Part shown: positions 52,566 to 61,344 of the stretch, in pieces
Position numbering within the stretch: the stretch's first letter is position 1
How the letters are laid out: each line of letters begins with the position of its first letter
Assembly (NCBI RefSeq): GCF_011395035.1
Contig: NZ_CP024770.1
Coordinates: forward strand, 1,026,865 to 1,090,864
DNA: 64,000 bases
Direction: 5' to 3'
Origin: Pantoea cypripedii
GTDB taxonomy: Bacteria; Pseudomonadota; Gammaproteobacteria; Enterobacterales; Enterobacteriaceae
The notes under the pieces: generated by a model
Seen by the model: the letters and a program-made list of their open reading frames with translations, nothing else
Database searches by the model: none
What the model was told of the DNA's origin: nothing
Program-made: the position numbers and the translations under genes

Positions 52566-52589
52566 ATTGTAGATCGATCAATCTACAAT
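52566..52589. promoter_or_regulatory. TetR operator
   Basis: ATTGTAGAT-CGATCA-ATCTACAAT is a 24-bp element with perfect 9-bp arms, 30 bp upstream of the TetR start. It resembles operators of NemR-like repressors in having TAGA...TCTA half-sites around CGATC. Confidence 0.75.
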
Positions 52590-52644
52590 TAAAACCCTCT
52601 TTTCTGTTAAAGGATGATAGGGCCAGGATGATGGGGAAAGGTGA

Positions 52645-52667
52645 AGCCGGGGCAGAACGCCCCGGCT
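52645..52667 (-). terminator. Hairpin after GH31 gene
   Basis: AGCCGGGGC-agaac-GCCCCGGCT is a perfect 9-bp stem 17 bp beyond the GH31 stop on the minus strand. The U-tract is weak. Confidence 0.6.
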
Positions 52668-52684
52668 GGGTACCAGGCTTAAAC

Positions 52685-55078
52685 TCAGGCTATCGCTATG
52701 CTCGCCAGTGCAACGTCAGCCTGGTCGTTCGCCACGGCGACGCCATCGATAAACAGCGGGCGTGTTTCGCCGTCTGGCAGCGTGACCTTTAACGTCTGCC
52801 AGCCTGGCGTATAACTTCCTTTGCAAGTGAGACGGAGATGAATTGCAGCCGCGTCGCATGTCATTTGCCAGTACAGCCACAAGGCGTGACCGTTCTGATA
52901 GCCCCATGACTCGCCATCATCTTCAAATAGCAGGCCCGCAGAAGTGCCTTTGCCTTTCAACGGATAAAGTTGCAACTCGCGTTGATCGTCGGCGTTTGCA
53001 TCAACGTGGCGCAGACGCTGGCTTAATGGCAGCCCGGCACCGGCGCGCACCAGCATCGGCTGCTGCTCCAGCGGTGCATCCAGCGTGATCCACTGGCCAC
53101 CGCTGTACCACTGATGTGTAGCGTAGTCATACCAGCCGGTTTGATTATCCGGCAGCCACAGGCGACGTTCACGTTGCCCTGGCTCGACCACGCTGGCCAC
53201 CAGCAAATCACGCCCCAGCAGGAATTCATCACATTCGACGCTGGTCTGTACGTCATGTTCATGATCGAGGAAGGTCGGACGCAGCATAGGTTCATCATCC
53301 GCATGCGCCTGCCACAACAGCGTGTAGAGATACGGCAGCAGGCGGTAGCGCAATTCAATAGCCGCGCGGATGGCAGGCGTCACTGCCGGATACATCCAGG
53401 GTTCATTTACGGTGTGATCGTCATTCCACGAATGGATGGTAAAACGAGGATGCATCACGCCATTTTGTACCCAGCGCACAAACAGTTCGGCATCAGGCTT
53501 ATCCCCCGAGAAACCGCCAACGTCGTGGCCTACGTTATACAAACCGGAAAGACTCATCCCCAGCCCCATGCGGATGTTGTAACGCAATGACGTCCAGTTG
53601 GTGCGATTATCACCACTCCATGTCTGCACATAGCGTTGCATCCCGGCACAACCTGAGCGGGAAATCAGGAAAGGACGTTTTTCCGGGGCAAAGCGCTGCT
53701 GCGCTTCCATCGAGGCACGCATCATTAACAATGGCATCACCGGGCGAATATGCTTGATGGCAATTGGCGTGCCGAAACCGTGGCAGCGCGCCTCACCATC
53801 CCAGACTTCATATTCGTTGTTGTCATTCCAGGTCGAATCGATGCCCTTCTCCAGCAGTTGCCGGGTAACATTTTCCTGCCACCAGGCCACCGCGTCCGGA
53901 TGAGTAAAATCGAGGTGCGAACCTTCGTCATCCCAGAACACCGAACGCTCAGGAGCATCGTCCTCCGAATCGCGGATAAACAGCCCTCTGGCCGCCACCT
54001 CTTCATAACGCGGGTGATCCTGCAACAGACAAGGTTTGATGTTCGCTGCCAGACGCAGGCCCGCATCGTGAAACGCCTGACTCATCGCCTCGGGCTGCGG
54101 TACCTTGTCGTAGTTCCAGTTGAACACGTAGCGTTTGTTGTTGATCGAGGTGTAACCAGAAGAAAGCTGGAACGAATCACACGGAATATCGTGTTCTTCA
54201 CACAGGCGGATAAAATTCATCAGTTGATTCTGCGCATCCGGCGCATCGGTATAGTGCATAGTGGAGCCGCTGTAGCCGAGGCTCCATTTTGGACCAAACA
54301 AGGTTTTACCCGTCAGGCGGACAAAGGTTTTAGTGACATCCAGCACTTTGTCGCCGACAAACAGGTAATAATCAATATCGCCGCTCTCAGCCTGCCAGCG
54401 ACGATATGGCTGATGGTAGTTATCCAGCTCATTACCGAGATCAAACCAGCTGCTGCTAAGGTTATCGTAATAAAGGCCAAAGCTGACGTCAGTGCGGCGG
54501 GTGATGGTGAAGGGAACATGCTTATACAGTGGATCCGTTGACGCGGCGTTGTATCCCATTGCATCCAGATTGCGCATTTCATAGCGCTTGCCATTACGTT
54601 GCAAATCACCGGCTTTTTCGCCCAGACCATAGTAGCGATCATCACTCATCCGACGCTGATAATGTGCCACGCCATCGCCGTGTGCATTCAGCAAATAGGC
54701 GCTGGTGGGACGATCGCTGGTCAGCAATTGCCACTCCCCTGCGCTGTCACGATATTGCCACTCCAGCGACAACGGCTGACGAATGATGACGCGCAATTTC
54801 TCGGTGGCAGCCATTAATGTCTTGTCCGTTTCCTGCAAGGTGAAACCGGGTAAGGTGAAACCGGCCAGGTTGTCACGTGCACGTCCTTCCCAGGGCACGT
54901 CACTCTCCGGCGCAATGCTCCAGGTTCTGTCGAGAGAATATTCCCCCTGACGTTTGATCACCACGCGGAACATATTTTGCTCAAGCACATACAGGCATAA
55001 TGTATGTTTGTCGTCCACGGTCAAAGCCAGATGGTGTTTGTCAGAGCCTGCCAGGGACCAGTTTTTTAACGTTTTCAT
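52685..55078 (-). CDS. GH31 alpha-glycosidase
   Basis: The 797-residue protein has an N-terminal beta-sandwich (about 1-250), a TIM barrel with the GH31 nucleophile region STWNDNNEYEVWD, the acid/base region in TWSGDNRTNW, and SGLYNVGHDVGGF, followed by C-terminal sheets. It has no signal peptide. Family members are alpha-glucosidases, alpha-xylosidases or sulfoquinovosidases; the length and loops look like the alpha-glucosidase/xylosidase group. It is coupled to an MFS transporter 14 bp upstream and lies opposite uxuA, so the substrate may be a hexuronate-containing glycoside. That is inference. Confidence 0.88.
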   Translation of the reverse strand: MKTLKNWSLAGSDKHHLALTVDDKHTLCLYVLEQNMFRVVIKRQGEYSLDRTWSIAPESDVPWEGRARDNLAGFTLPGFTLQETDKTLMAATEKLRVIIRQPLSLEWQYRDSAGEWQLLTSDRPTSAYLLNAHGDGVAHYQRRMSDDRYYGLGEKAGDLQRNGKRYEMRNLDAMGYNAASTDPLYKHVPFTITRRTDVSFGLYYDNLSSSWFDLGNELDNYHQPYRRWQAESGDIDYYLFVGDKVLDVTKTFVRLTGKTLFGPKWSLGYSGSTMHYTDAPDAQNQLMNFIRLCEEHDIPCDSFQLSSGYTSINNKRYVFNWNYDKVPQPEAMSQAFHDAGLRLAANIKPCLLQDHPRYEEVAARGLFIRDSEDDAPERSVFWDDEGSHLDFTHPDAVAWWQENVTRQLLEKGIDSTWNDNNEYEVWDGEARCHGFGTPIAIKHIRPVMPLLMMRASMEAQQRFAPEKRPFLISRSGCAGMQRYVQTWSGDNRTNWTSLRYNIRMGLGMSLSGLYNVGHDVGGFSGDKPDAELFVRWVQNGVMHPRFTIHSWNDDHTVNEPWMYPAVTPAIRAAIELRYRLLPYLYTLLWQAHADDEPMLRPTFLDHEHDVQTSVECDEFLLGRDLLVASVVEPGQRERRLWLPDNQTGWYDYATHQWYSGGQWITLDAPLEQQPMLVRAGAGLPLSQRLRHVDANADDQRELQLYPLKGKGTSAGLLFEDDGESWGYQNGHALWLYWQMTCDAAAIHLRLTCKGSYTPGWQTLKVTLPDGETRPLFIDGVAVANDQADVALASIAIA

Positions 55079-55092
55079 CGTTACCTACTTTT

Positions 55093-56394
55093 TCAGGCGC
55101 GCTGGGCGCGACGTTCAGCAATAAAAGCGATCAGGAATACCGCACCAATCAGGTCAAAGAAGCCCATCGCCACAAACAGGGGATTAAATCCAATCTTGTC
55201 GGCAGTCACCCCAATCACCAGCGAGAACAGGAAACTGGAGATCCAGGCGAAGGAGCCGCGCATACCGTTGACAGTCGCCATCTGACCCTTATCAAACTTC
55301 TCCACCACCAGGGCACTCAGCATGCAGGAGATAATCTGATGGCCGAAGCCGCCAACCGAGATCAACGCAATCGCGACATACGGGCTTTTAGTGATCGCCA
55401 CCAGCGCGAGAGAAAGCATCAGGAAAGCGCCAGTGACTGAACTGGCGACGACGGAATTAACCAGGGTAAAACCAAACAGCCGCGTATAAATGCGCGTCAG
55501 ATAGCCACTCGCCGCGCTGCCCAGATCGGCGGCGAGAAACGGTAACCAGGCAAACATGGCAATTTGCTTCAGATCCATACCCAGGTCTTTCGCCAGATAT
55601 AACGGCACCCAGAAGCTCAATACCCCCCAGGCGGGTTCAGCCATAAAGGCCGGGATGGCGATGCCATAGAAACGTTTGTTTTTGGCGACGGTTTTCAGCG
55701 CCTTAAAAAAGCTGAGTTTGACGGCCGGAGGTTCGTTATCCTGGCGAATGAACTCCAGCTCTGCGTTTGCCAGGTTTGGATGACGTTCGGGATCGCGATA
55801 GAACAGCCACCACAGCACCACCCAGGTTAACGCCAGCAGGCCGGTGAACAGAAACGCGCCTTGCCAGCCAAAGGAAGCATGGGCGAAATAGATAATTGGC
55901 GGAGCCAGCATTGCGCCAATGGAGAAGCCAACGCCCGCCCAGCCAGCCGCCACCGGCCGCTCTTTTTTCGGGAACCACTCGCCAATGACCTTAGCGTTGG
56001 CTGGCGTGGCCGCGGCTTCCGCCCCACCCATGACAAAACGAAGAATGGCCAGATGTACCCAGTTGGCCGCGCCTGCGTGGAACAGGCAGGCCAGTGCCCA
56101 TATCGAGGCACAGATCAGGAAGCCCATTTTCAGGCCAATCACATCAATTAACCAACCACAGAGGGGTTGGAAGACGGTATAGGCCAGCTGGAACGCCCCG
56201 ACGATCCATGAATATTGTTCGGTGGTAATCCCGAGGCTGGTTTTCAGCTCTGGAGCCAGGATGCCCAACGAGTTGCGGGTAATGTAGTTGACCGTTACGC
56301 CAGCTAAAAACAGCACCAATACCCACCAGCGCAAGTTGCGCCAGATTCGCTTACTGCCTGCGGCAGCTATCCCCGGATTCAAACTGCGGTTCAT
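55093..56394 (-). CDS. MFS anion:cation symporter (hexuronate/glucarate-type)
   Basis: This protein of about 433 residues with 12 spans matches the ACS family that includes ExuT and GudP: NYITRNSLGILAPELKTSLG near the N-terminus and GWLIDVIGLKMGF. The start at 56394 follows GGAG; a GTG at 56406 is in frame. It is divergent from uxuA across a promoter with UxuR/ExuR-like boxes and is followed by the GH31 gene. It probably imports a hexuronate or its glycoside. Confidence 0.87.
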   Translation of the reverse strand: MNRSLNPGIAAAGSKRIWRNLRWWVLVLFLAGVTVNYITRNSLGILAPELKTSLGITTEQYSWIVGAFQLAYTVFQPLCGWLIDVIGLKMGFLICASIWALACLFHAGAANWVHLAILRFVMGGAEAAATPANAKVIGEWFPKKERPVAAGWAGVGFSIGAMLAPPIIYFAHASFGWQGAFLFTGLLALTWVVLWWLFYRDPERHPNLANAELEFIRQDNEPPAVKLSFFKALKTVAKNKRFYGIAIPAFMAEPAWGVLSFWVPLYLAKDLGMDLKQIAMFAWLPFLAADLGSAASGYLTRIYTRLFGFTLVNSVVASSVTGAFLMLSLALVAITKSPYVAIALISVGGFGHQIISCMLSALVVEKFDKGQMATVNGMRGSFAWISSFLFSLVIGVTADKIGFNPLFVAMGFFDLIGAVFLIAFIAERRAQRA

Positions 56395-56596
56395 CTGGTT
56401 CTCCACTTTTTATTGACATCATGGGTTAACAATTCCCGCGGTTAACAGAGGTTGACGACCGCAAAAGGTCGGGTTTCAGCACAGGATTTGTCATGTCTTA
56501 TTGAGGCGCGGTTTCTGTGAGCCGTCTCTGACCATCTGCCCGGAGTGAAACACAGTTAATCAAGGTGGTCGCCAGGGTGATGACGCATTTGTGATC

Positions 56597-56606
56597 TGGT
56601 TAACCA
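56597..56606. promoter_or_regulatory. UxuR/ExuR-like box 1
   Basis: TGGTTAACCA is a perfect palindrome in the context ATCTGGTTAACCAAATT. It matches the TGGT-N2-ACCA core of UxuR/ExuR sites and lies in the divergent promoter between the MFS gene and uxuA. A weaker half-site TGGTTGACA follows at 56619. Confidence 0.7.
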
Positions 56607-56702
56607 AATTCACCTGACTGGTTGACATGATGCGGTAAAGAGTCGAATTTTAGCGTCAGACGGTCACGCAGCCGGTAAAAGGTGCCTCTTTTTCGGCTAA
56701 AC

Positions 56703-56712
56703 TGGTCAACCA
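56703..56712. promoter_or_regulatory. UxuR/ExuR-like box 2
   Basis: TGGTCAACCA, within AAACTGGTCAACCAATTT, fits the same TGGT-N2-ACCA core and lies 28 bp before the uxuA ATG, a repressing position. The UxuR-like protein encoded downstream is the expected binder. Confidence 0.75.
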
Positions 56713-56740
56713 ATTTAAAAATCACTGATGAGGAAAACCC

Positions 56741-57919
56741 ATGAAGCAGACCTGGCGCTGGTATGGTCCGAACGACCCTGTCTCACTCGCTGATGCACGA
56801 CAAGCAGGCGCAACCGGAATCGTCACCGCCCTGCACCATATTCCCAACGGTGAAGTGTGGTCGATTGATGAGATCATGAAGCGCAAACAAACGGTTGAAG
56901 CCGCAGGTCTGGTCTGGTCCGTGGTGGAGAGCGTGCCGATTCATGAAGAGATCAAAACCGGCAGCGGACAATGCCAGAAATGGATCAGCAATTATCAGCA
57001 GTCATTACGCAACCTCGCACAATGTGGCATCACCACCGTGTGCTACAACTTCATGCCGATCCTTGACTGGACGCGTACCGACCTCGAATACCTGCTGCCC
57101 GATGGTGCTAAAGCGTTGCGCTTTGACCAAATCGAATTTGCGGTGTTTGAACTGCATATCCTGCAACGGAACGGTGCGGAGCAGGATTACAGCGCCGCTG
57201 AAATTGCTCAGGCCGCCGAGCGTTTCGCCACCATGAGTGACGAAAGCAAAACGCGCCTGACCCGCAATATTATTGCAGGCCTGCCGGGGGCAGAAGAAGG
57301 CTACACGCTCAATCAATTCCGTGCACAACTGGCGCGCTATGACGGGATCGACAAAACCAGGTTGCGTGAAAACTTTGCGACTTTCCTGCACAGCATTATT
57401 CCGGTGGCGGAAGAAGCCGGTGTCCGCATGGCGGTCCATCCCGACGATCCGCCGCGTCCGATTCTCGGTTTACCGCGCATTGTCTCCAATGCAGATGATT
57501 TGCAGTGGATGATCGATACCGTCAGCAGTCCGGCCAATGGTTTCACCATGTGCACTGGCTCCTATGGGGTGCTGGCAGAGAATGATTTGCCCGGCATGGT
57601 GAAGCGCTTTGCGTCGCGGATTTATTTCGCCCATTTGCGTTCAACGAAGCGCGAAGAGAATCCGAACAGTTTTCATGAAGCCGCCCATCTGGCGGGGGAT
57701 GTCGATATGTTTGCGGTGATCAAAGCCATCGCTGAAGAGGAGCACCGTCGCAAAGCTGCAGGCGAGGAGGACCTGATTCCAATGCGTCCCGATCATGGCC
57801 ATCAGATGCTGGACGATCTGCATAAGAGAACCAACCCGGGCTATTCAGCGATCGGTCGCCTGAAGGGACTGGCGGAAATCCGTGGCGTTGAGCTGGCAAT
57901 CCATCGTGCTTACTTTTAA
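56741..57919 (+). CDS. uxuA: Mannonate dehydratase
   Basis: The 392-residue protein is UxuA-like in length and pattern: MKQTWRWYGPNDPVSLADAR at the start, ATGIVTALHHIPNGEVW, the GVRMAVHPDDPPRPILGLPR metal-site region, HLRSTKREENPNSFHEA, and RPDHGHQMLDD near the end. It dehydrates D-mannonate to 2-keto-3-deoxygluconate in the glucuronate pathway. uxuB and uxaC are not in the window, so chromosomal copies would be needed. GATGAGG lies upstream of the ATG; UxuR-like boxes precede it. Confidence 0.95.
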   Translation: MKQTWRWYGPNDPVSLADARQAGATGIVTALHHIPNGEVWSIDEIMKRKQTVEAAGLVWSVVESVPIHEEIKTGSGQCQKWISNYQQSLRNLAQCGITTVCYNFMPILDWTRTDLEYLLPDGAKALRFDQIEFAVFELHILQRNGAEQDYSAAEIAQAAERFATMSDESKTRLTRNIIAGLPGAEEGYTLNQFRAQLARYDGIDKTRLRENFATFLHSIIPVAEEAGVRMAVHPDDPPRPILGLPRIVSNADDLQWMIDTVSSPANGFTMCTGSYGVLAENDLPGMVKRFASRIYFAHLRSTKREENPNSFHEAAHLAGDVDMFAVIKAIAEEEHRRKAAGEEDLIPMRPDHGHQMLDDLHKRTNPGYSAIGRLKGLAEIRGVELAIHRAYF

Positions 57920-57930
57920 ACCTTAGCTTC

Positions 57931-57952
57931 CGGGGCTGCCTTTGCGGCCCCG
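57931..57952 (+). terminator. Hairpin after uxuA
   Basis: CGGGGC-N10-GCCCCG followed by CATTGTTCG lies 11 bp after the uxuA stop. It is moderately strong and may limit read-through into the regulator gene. Confidence 0.6.
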
Positions 57953-58099
57953 CATTGTTCGTTGATTTGCACCATTCGCTGGAATCAGGGACTGCGACTG
58001 GGGCATCAGTGAGGTGAGCAGAGTCACTATGCTATAGTACCTGCCCCTGAAGATGGCAGCTTCAGGAGCGTTATTCCCTTAACCAGCAGAAAGAACATT

Positions 58100-58864
58100 A
58101 TGAAACCACAGCGCCCTTATCAGGAAGTCGGAGAGCTTCTCCGCAGGATGATTACGCAGAAGGAATATGCTGTGGGAGAACGGCTGCCACCGGAACGTGA
58201 AATCGCCGCAATGCTAAATGTCACGCGTACCCTGGTGCGTGAAGCGCTCATCATGCTGGAGCTGGAAGGACGGATTGAAGTGCGGCGCGGCGCAGGTATT
58301 TATGTGATTAATGACAACCCGTCGCAGCCTGCCCCTGTGCAACCCGCCTGCAATGATGCTGGCCCGTTTGAGATGTTGCAGGCTCGTCAGTTGCTTGAGA
58401 GTAATATCGCTGAGTTTGCGGCGCTGCAGGCCACCCGCGACGATATTGTGAAAATGCGCCAGGCGCTTGAACTGGAAGAAAAAGAGCTGGCTTCCGGTGC
58501 CGTCAATAGTTCAGAAAACGGCGATCGTAATTTCCATCTGGCAATTGCCGAGGCAACCCATAACAGCATGCTGGTGGAGCTGTTTAAACAGTCATGGCAG
58601 TGGCGTGAAGACAATGTGATGTGGAGCCAGTTACATCGCCATCTGGTTAATACCAGCTATCGCCAGCAATGGTTGGATGATCACAAGAAGATCCTCGCTA
58701 CGCTTATCAAGAAAGATGCCCGCGCTGCCAAAATGGCGATGTGGCAGCATCTGGAGAACGTCAAACAGCGCCTGCTGGAATTCTCTGATGTAGATGATAT
58801 TGACTTTGATGGCTACCTGTTTGACTCATGGCCGCTGAATACCACCCATAGTCAGGATATCTGA
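58100..58864 (+). CDS. uxuR: GntR/FadR-family regulator (UxuR/ExuR-like)
   Basis: The 254-residue protein has a GntR winged helix (about 8-75; GERLPPEREIAAMLNVTRTL, VREALIMLELEG) and an FCD ligand domain (about 95-225; metal ligands likely in NFHLAIAEATHNSM). It lies 180 bp after uxuA in the same direction, as in the uxu operons of enterobacteria. It probably represses uxuA and the divergent MFS/GH31 operon via the TGGT-N2-ACCA boxes, with release by mannonate-pathway intermediates. Assignment as UxuR rather than ExuR rests on the uxuA neighbour. Confidence 0.87.
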   Translation: MKPQRPYQEVGELLRRMITQKEYAVGERLPPEREIAAMLNVTRTLVREALIMLELEGRIEVRRGAGIYVINDNPSQPAPVQPACNDAGPFEMLQARQLLESNIAEFAALQATRDDIVKMRQALELEEKELASGAVNSSENGDRNFHLAIAEATHNSMLVELFKQSWQWREDNVMWSQLHRHLVNTSYRQQWLDDHKKILATLIKKDARAAKMAMWQHLENVKQRLLEFSDVDDIDFDGYLFDSWPLNTTHSQDI

Positions 58865-58914
58865 GAAAACCTCTGCTGAGGCTCTGCCGCACGCGATAGC
58901 ATAATGTCTTCATG

Positions 58915-58941
58915 AAACTCCTGCACAAATGGCAGGAGTTT
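58915..58941 (+). terminator. Terminator after uxuR
   Basis: AAACTCCTGC-N7-GCAGGAGTTT is a perfect 10-bp stem followed by TACTTTAAC, 50 bp after the uxuR stop. It marks the border with the replication region. Confidence 0.8.
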
Positions 58942-59390
58942 TACTTTAACTTTTCTCGCAGTCAGCCTTGCGTTACCGACTTACCATCGCTGACTTTTTC
59001 CTGTAATCCCTGGATAAAACCCCGGTTGATCTACGTTGGATCCTTTGTAAGAAACCCAGCTCCGTTGTTGATACCGTCTATTCTGCCCGTACTCATGCCT
59101 TCTCTACTCACTACAGCTTATATTCAGCAACTCAGTGCTGTTTACAGCTCAGGTTATATCAGCCATGGGTTCCTTTGTATTGACTTAAAAATTATTAAAT
59201 ATCATTAAGATAAGTCGGTATCAGCCCCTCATCTGATACGGGTTTTACCATTAGTCCTCGTGGTGCATTGAATATCGTGACGTTGTCACAAAACACATTT
59301 TCCTGATGTAACCTTATGATCAGACTGGGTTACTGGCGAGAATCTCCTTTTGAGAGATGCTTCCATCCTCTCTGATCAGCATGATGGCAT

Positions 59391-59960
59391 CTACTCCCTA
59401 TAGTTTATATATAAGCTATAGGGAGTAGCTTATCCGTCGAGATACCTCATAAGCTATAGTGAGTAAGCATAATCTATAGTGAGTAGCCATTGATTCAATC
59501 CGGAAAGTTAGTGATTACTAACCAAAATAAAATCAATATGTTGAAGGTTAGTGGTTACCAGGGGGGTCGCCGAATATAAGCTATAGTGAGTAGATTGCTC
59601 TCCACACACTATATATAAACTATAGAGAGTAACCTCCCCTTCCAATCAGTGAAGAACATAAGCTGTAGTGAGTGATTCCTCTGCTGTATTCCATCTTTTA
59701 TAAACTGTAGTGAGTAGATTGTTGCTCATCCCCCTGCCCTGCATAAGCTATAGCGAGTAATCTACTCATTACAGCATATGGCATAATCTATAGTGAGTAT
59801 GGAGATAAGCTATAGTGAGCGGCCTACACGCGAACAGAAGCAGGCAGCCAGTAGCATATCACTTAAAAATCAGGTTATTAGGTGGGCAATATATGCTATG
59901 GGGAGTTTGGAGAGAGTAAGTATAAGCTGTAGTGAGTGAGTTACTCACTACAGCTTATAT
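59391..59960. repeat. RepFIB iteron array, 3' side of repA
   Basis: At least twelve copies of a motif near ATAAGCTATAGTGAGTA occur, beginning near 59411, 59449, 59469, 59576, 59616, 59658, 59700, 59742, 59782, 59805 and 59921. Inverted copies lie at 59391-59410 and 59941-59959. Variants replace single bases (AATCTATAG, AAACTGTAG, GGGAGTAG). Iterons downstream of repA are characteristic of IncFIB/P307-type replicons, where they bind RepA for initiation and copy control. The array starts with a palindromic pair at 59391-59428. No gene is supported between 58945 and 59960. Confidence 0.9.
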
Positions 59961-59962
59961 CG

Positions 59963-61039
59963 TTACTTAGATTTGAACAGTTTCTCAAGGTCGGCCATCG
60001 AAATCCCTAACTTATTCAAAAGTTCGAGTTTTTCCTGAAGAGCAGCATCAACTGGTTCCGCAGGTGCTGCGGGAGTTGAAGGCTGGGGATTTTCAATGCT
60101 TTCGTTCTTCGGTGCTTTCAGCTTAGGACGGCGATAATGCACGTTGAAATAGACGCTACGGCCCCGCTGCACTTCTGAGTAGTCCAGGTAGCCAATCTCC
60201 TTCAGTTGCTCCATCGCGCGCCTTACTGTCTGGTTTTGTGAGAAAACGGGAGACTTAAGGTTAAGTCTGTCACGCAGGCGGGCCAGAGAGATGGGGGCCG
60301 GATTCCTTGGCAGGCTTTCGATATAGGTATACAGCGCCTGAGCTGACTCACGGCGCTTCAGAACATTGATAGCTTTAAGCTGTAAAAGTACCTTGCGATC
60401 AAACTCATAGAGTTCAAAGAGCTTGGGGTCCGCCTGCAAGATAACGATGTCTTTTTTGGTATCGTAATAGGCAGACTGCACCAGGTGGGTGATATATTCC
60501 TTACCATCATCTCCCATGTTACTGGTGAACGAGATGGTTGTCGCCGCGATCCGCTTCAGAGAGGGGCTGATACGCTCTCTGAGCTTCTTAGACGAGCGGC
60601 TTGAAGGGATTCCGCACAGTTTGGCAAACTCAACGAACGGCAGCTGAACCTTATCACCAATGACTTTGTGCTTGGCAAAGGAATGAATGATCCCAACCCA
60701 CGTCTTGAAATCGTTGTCCATATCAAGGCGCGGGCCGACGATTTCGACCTTATCGAATCCCTCGGCTTTTGCCAGGGAAAGCCGGGTGAGTTCTTCCGTT
60801 GCGTCCGTGGTGGCAAAGGTTTTATTTTTACTGTTTTTCAGTGATTTAAGTGTAGGAACAAAAACACCAAGGCGCATTAATGCAACCGGCTGTACCGTAT
60901 TGTTAGCATTGGGTGTGAGCGTGATCACCTCACCTGTATTCTTGTCCTTTTCCTCAAACAGTTTCTTCAGGTCTAGATTCTCGCTGTCCACGGGCATTCT
61001 CACGGGTTTCGTCGATGATCGTTGAAAAGATCGAAGCAT
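59963..61039 (-). CDS. repA: RepFIB-type replication initiation protein RepA
   Basis: The 358-residue initiator matches RepFIB/P307 RepA along its length: NTVQPVALMRLGVFVPTLKS, LTRLSLAKAEGFDKVEIVGP, LPFVEFAKLCGIPSSRSSKK, RISPSLKRIAATTISF, and the second winged helix RLNLKSPVFSQNQTVRRAM, ending LGISMADLEKLFKSK. It binds the flanking iterons to start replication and represses itself. The listed start adds about 30 residues compared with the usual RepFIB protein; a start at 60997 or further in is possible, as alternative start codons are known for this family. It fixes the plasmid as IncFIB-like. Confidence 0.95.
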   Translation of the reverse strand: MLRSFQRSSTKPVRMPVDSENLDLKKLFEEKDKNTGEVITLTPNANNTVQPVALMRLGVFVPTLKSLKNSKNKTFATTDATEELTRLSLAKAEGFDKVEIVGPRLDMDNDFKTWVGIIHSFAKHKVIGDKVQLPFVEFAKLCGIPSSRSSKKLRERISPSLKRIAATTISFTSNMGDDGKEYITHLVQSAYYDTKKDIVILQADPKLFELYEFDRKVLLQLKAINVLKRRESAQALYTYIESLPRNPAPISLARLRDRLNLKSPVFSQNQTVRRAMEQLKEIGYLDYSEVQRGRSVYFNVHYRRPKLKAPKNESIENPQPSTPAAPAEPVDAALQEKLELLNKLGISMADLEKLFKSK

Positions 61040-61143
61040 CAGGATTGTGAATTACAGAACAACAACTCACGCAGAGTGAGCCTAATTGCATGAAGATAAG
61101 GGAGAAAAATAATCCACAGCAATATCGGTGTCCAGTGCATTTT

Positions 61144-61250
61144 GCTCACTATAGCTTATGTCGTTTTCCAACTACAGCTTATATTTAGCATGCTATAGCT
61201 TATGGTGGTCTGACTACAGTTTATATTTTACTTGCTATAGCTTATGCAGA
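61144..61250. repeat. RepFIB iterons, 5' side of repA
   Basis: Five inverted-orientation copies (cores CACTATAGCTTATG, ACTACAGCTTATAT, TGCTATAGCTTATG, ACTACAGTTTATAT, TGCTATAGCTTATG) are spaced at about 21 bp between 61144 and 61250, upstream of the repA start. Upstream iterons of RepFIB mediate repA autorepression. The spacing is regular at two helical turns. Confidence 0.88.
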
Positions 61251-61285
61251 TGCCTTCTCAGGCCAGTACTGGTGCGGGCTGCGGC

Positions 61286-61344
61286 GATCGGGGATCTATT
61301 AGGGATCTCTATAGGATCTACACTGGATCTAAACTATTGGGATC
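61286..61344. other. Cluster of six GATC (Dam) sites near the origin
   Basis: GATC occurs at 61286, 61293, 61304, 61315, 61326 and 61341, mostly as GGATCT spaced at 11 to 15 bp, next to the upstream iterons. GTGGATAAGTGG just after (61351) resembles a DnaA-box-like element. Dense hemimethylation sites suggest Dam/SeqA control of origin firing or repA transcription. The role is inferred. Confidence 0.7.

Noticed and set aside
52685..55078. GH31 as a YihQ-type sulfoquinovosidase supplying the sulfonate island
   Set aside because: The protein is over 100 residues longer than YihQ as I recall it, and it is coupled to a hexuronate-type MFS carrier and uxuA, with no sulfoquinovose-pathway genes next to it.
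58912..59208. 98-codon plus-strand open frame after uxuR
   Set aside because: It starts inside the uxuR terminator stem, has no ribosome site and no domain-like pattern, and runs into iteron-like sequence.
59391..59960. CRISPR array
   Set aside because: The repeats are 17-20 bp, degenerate, irregularly spaced and match RepFIB iterons; no cas genes are present.
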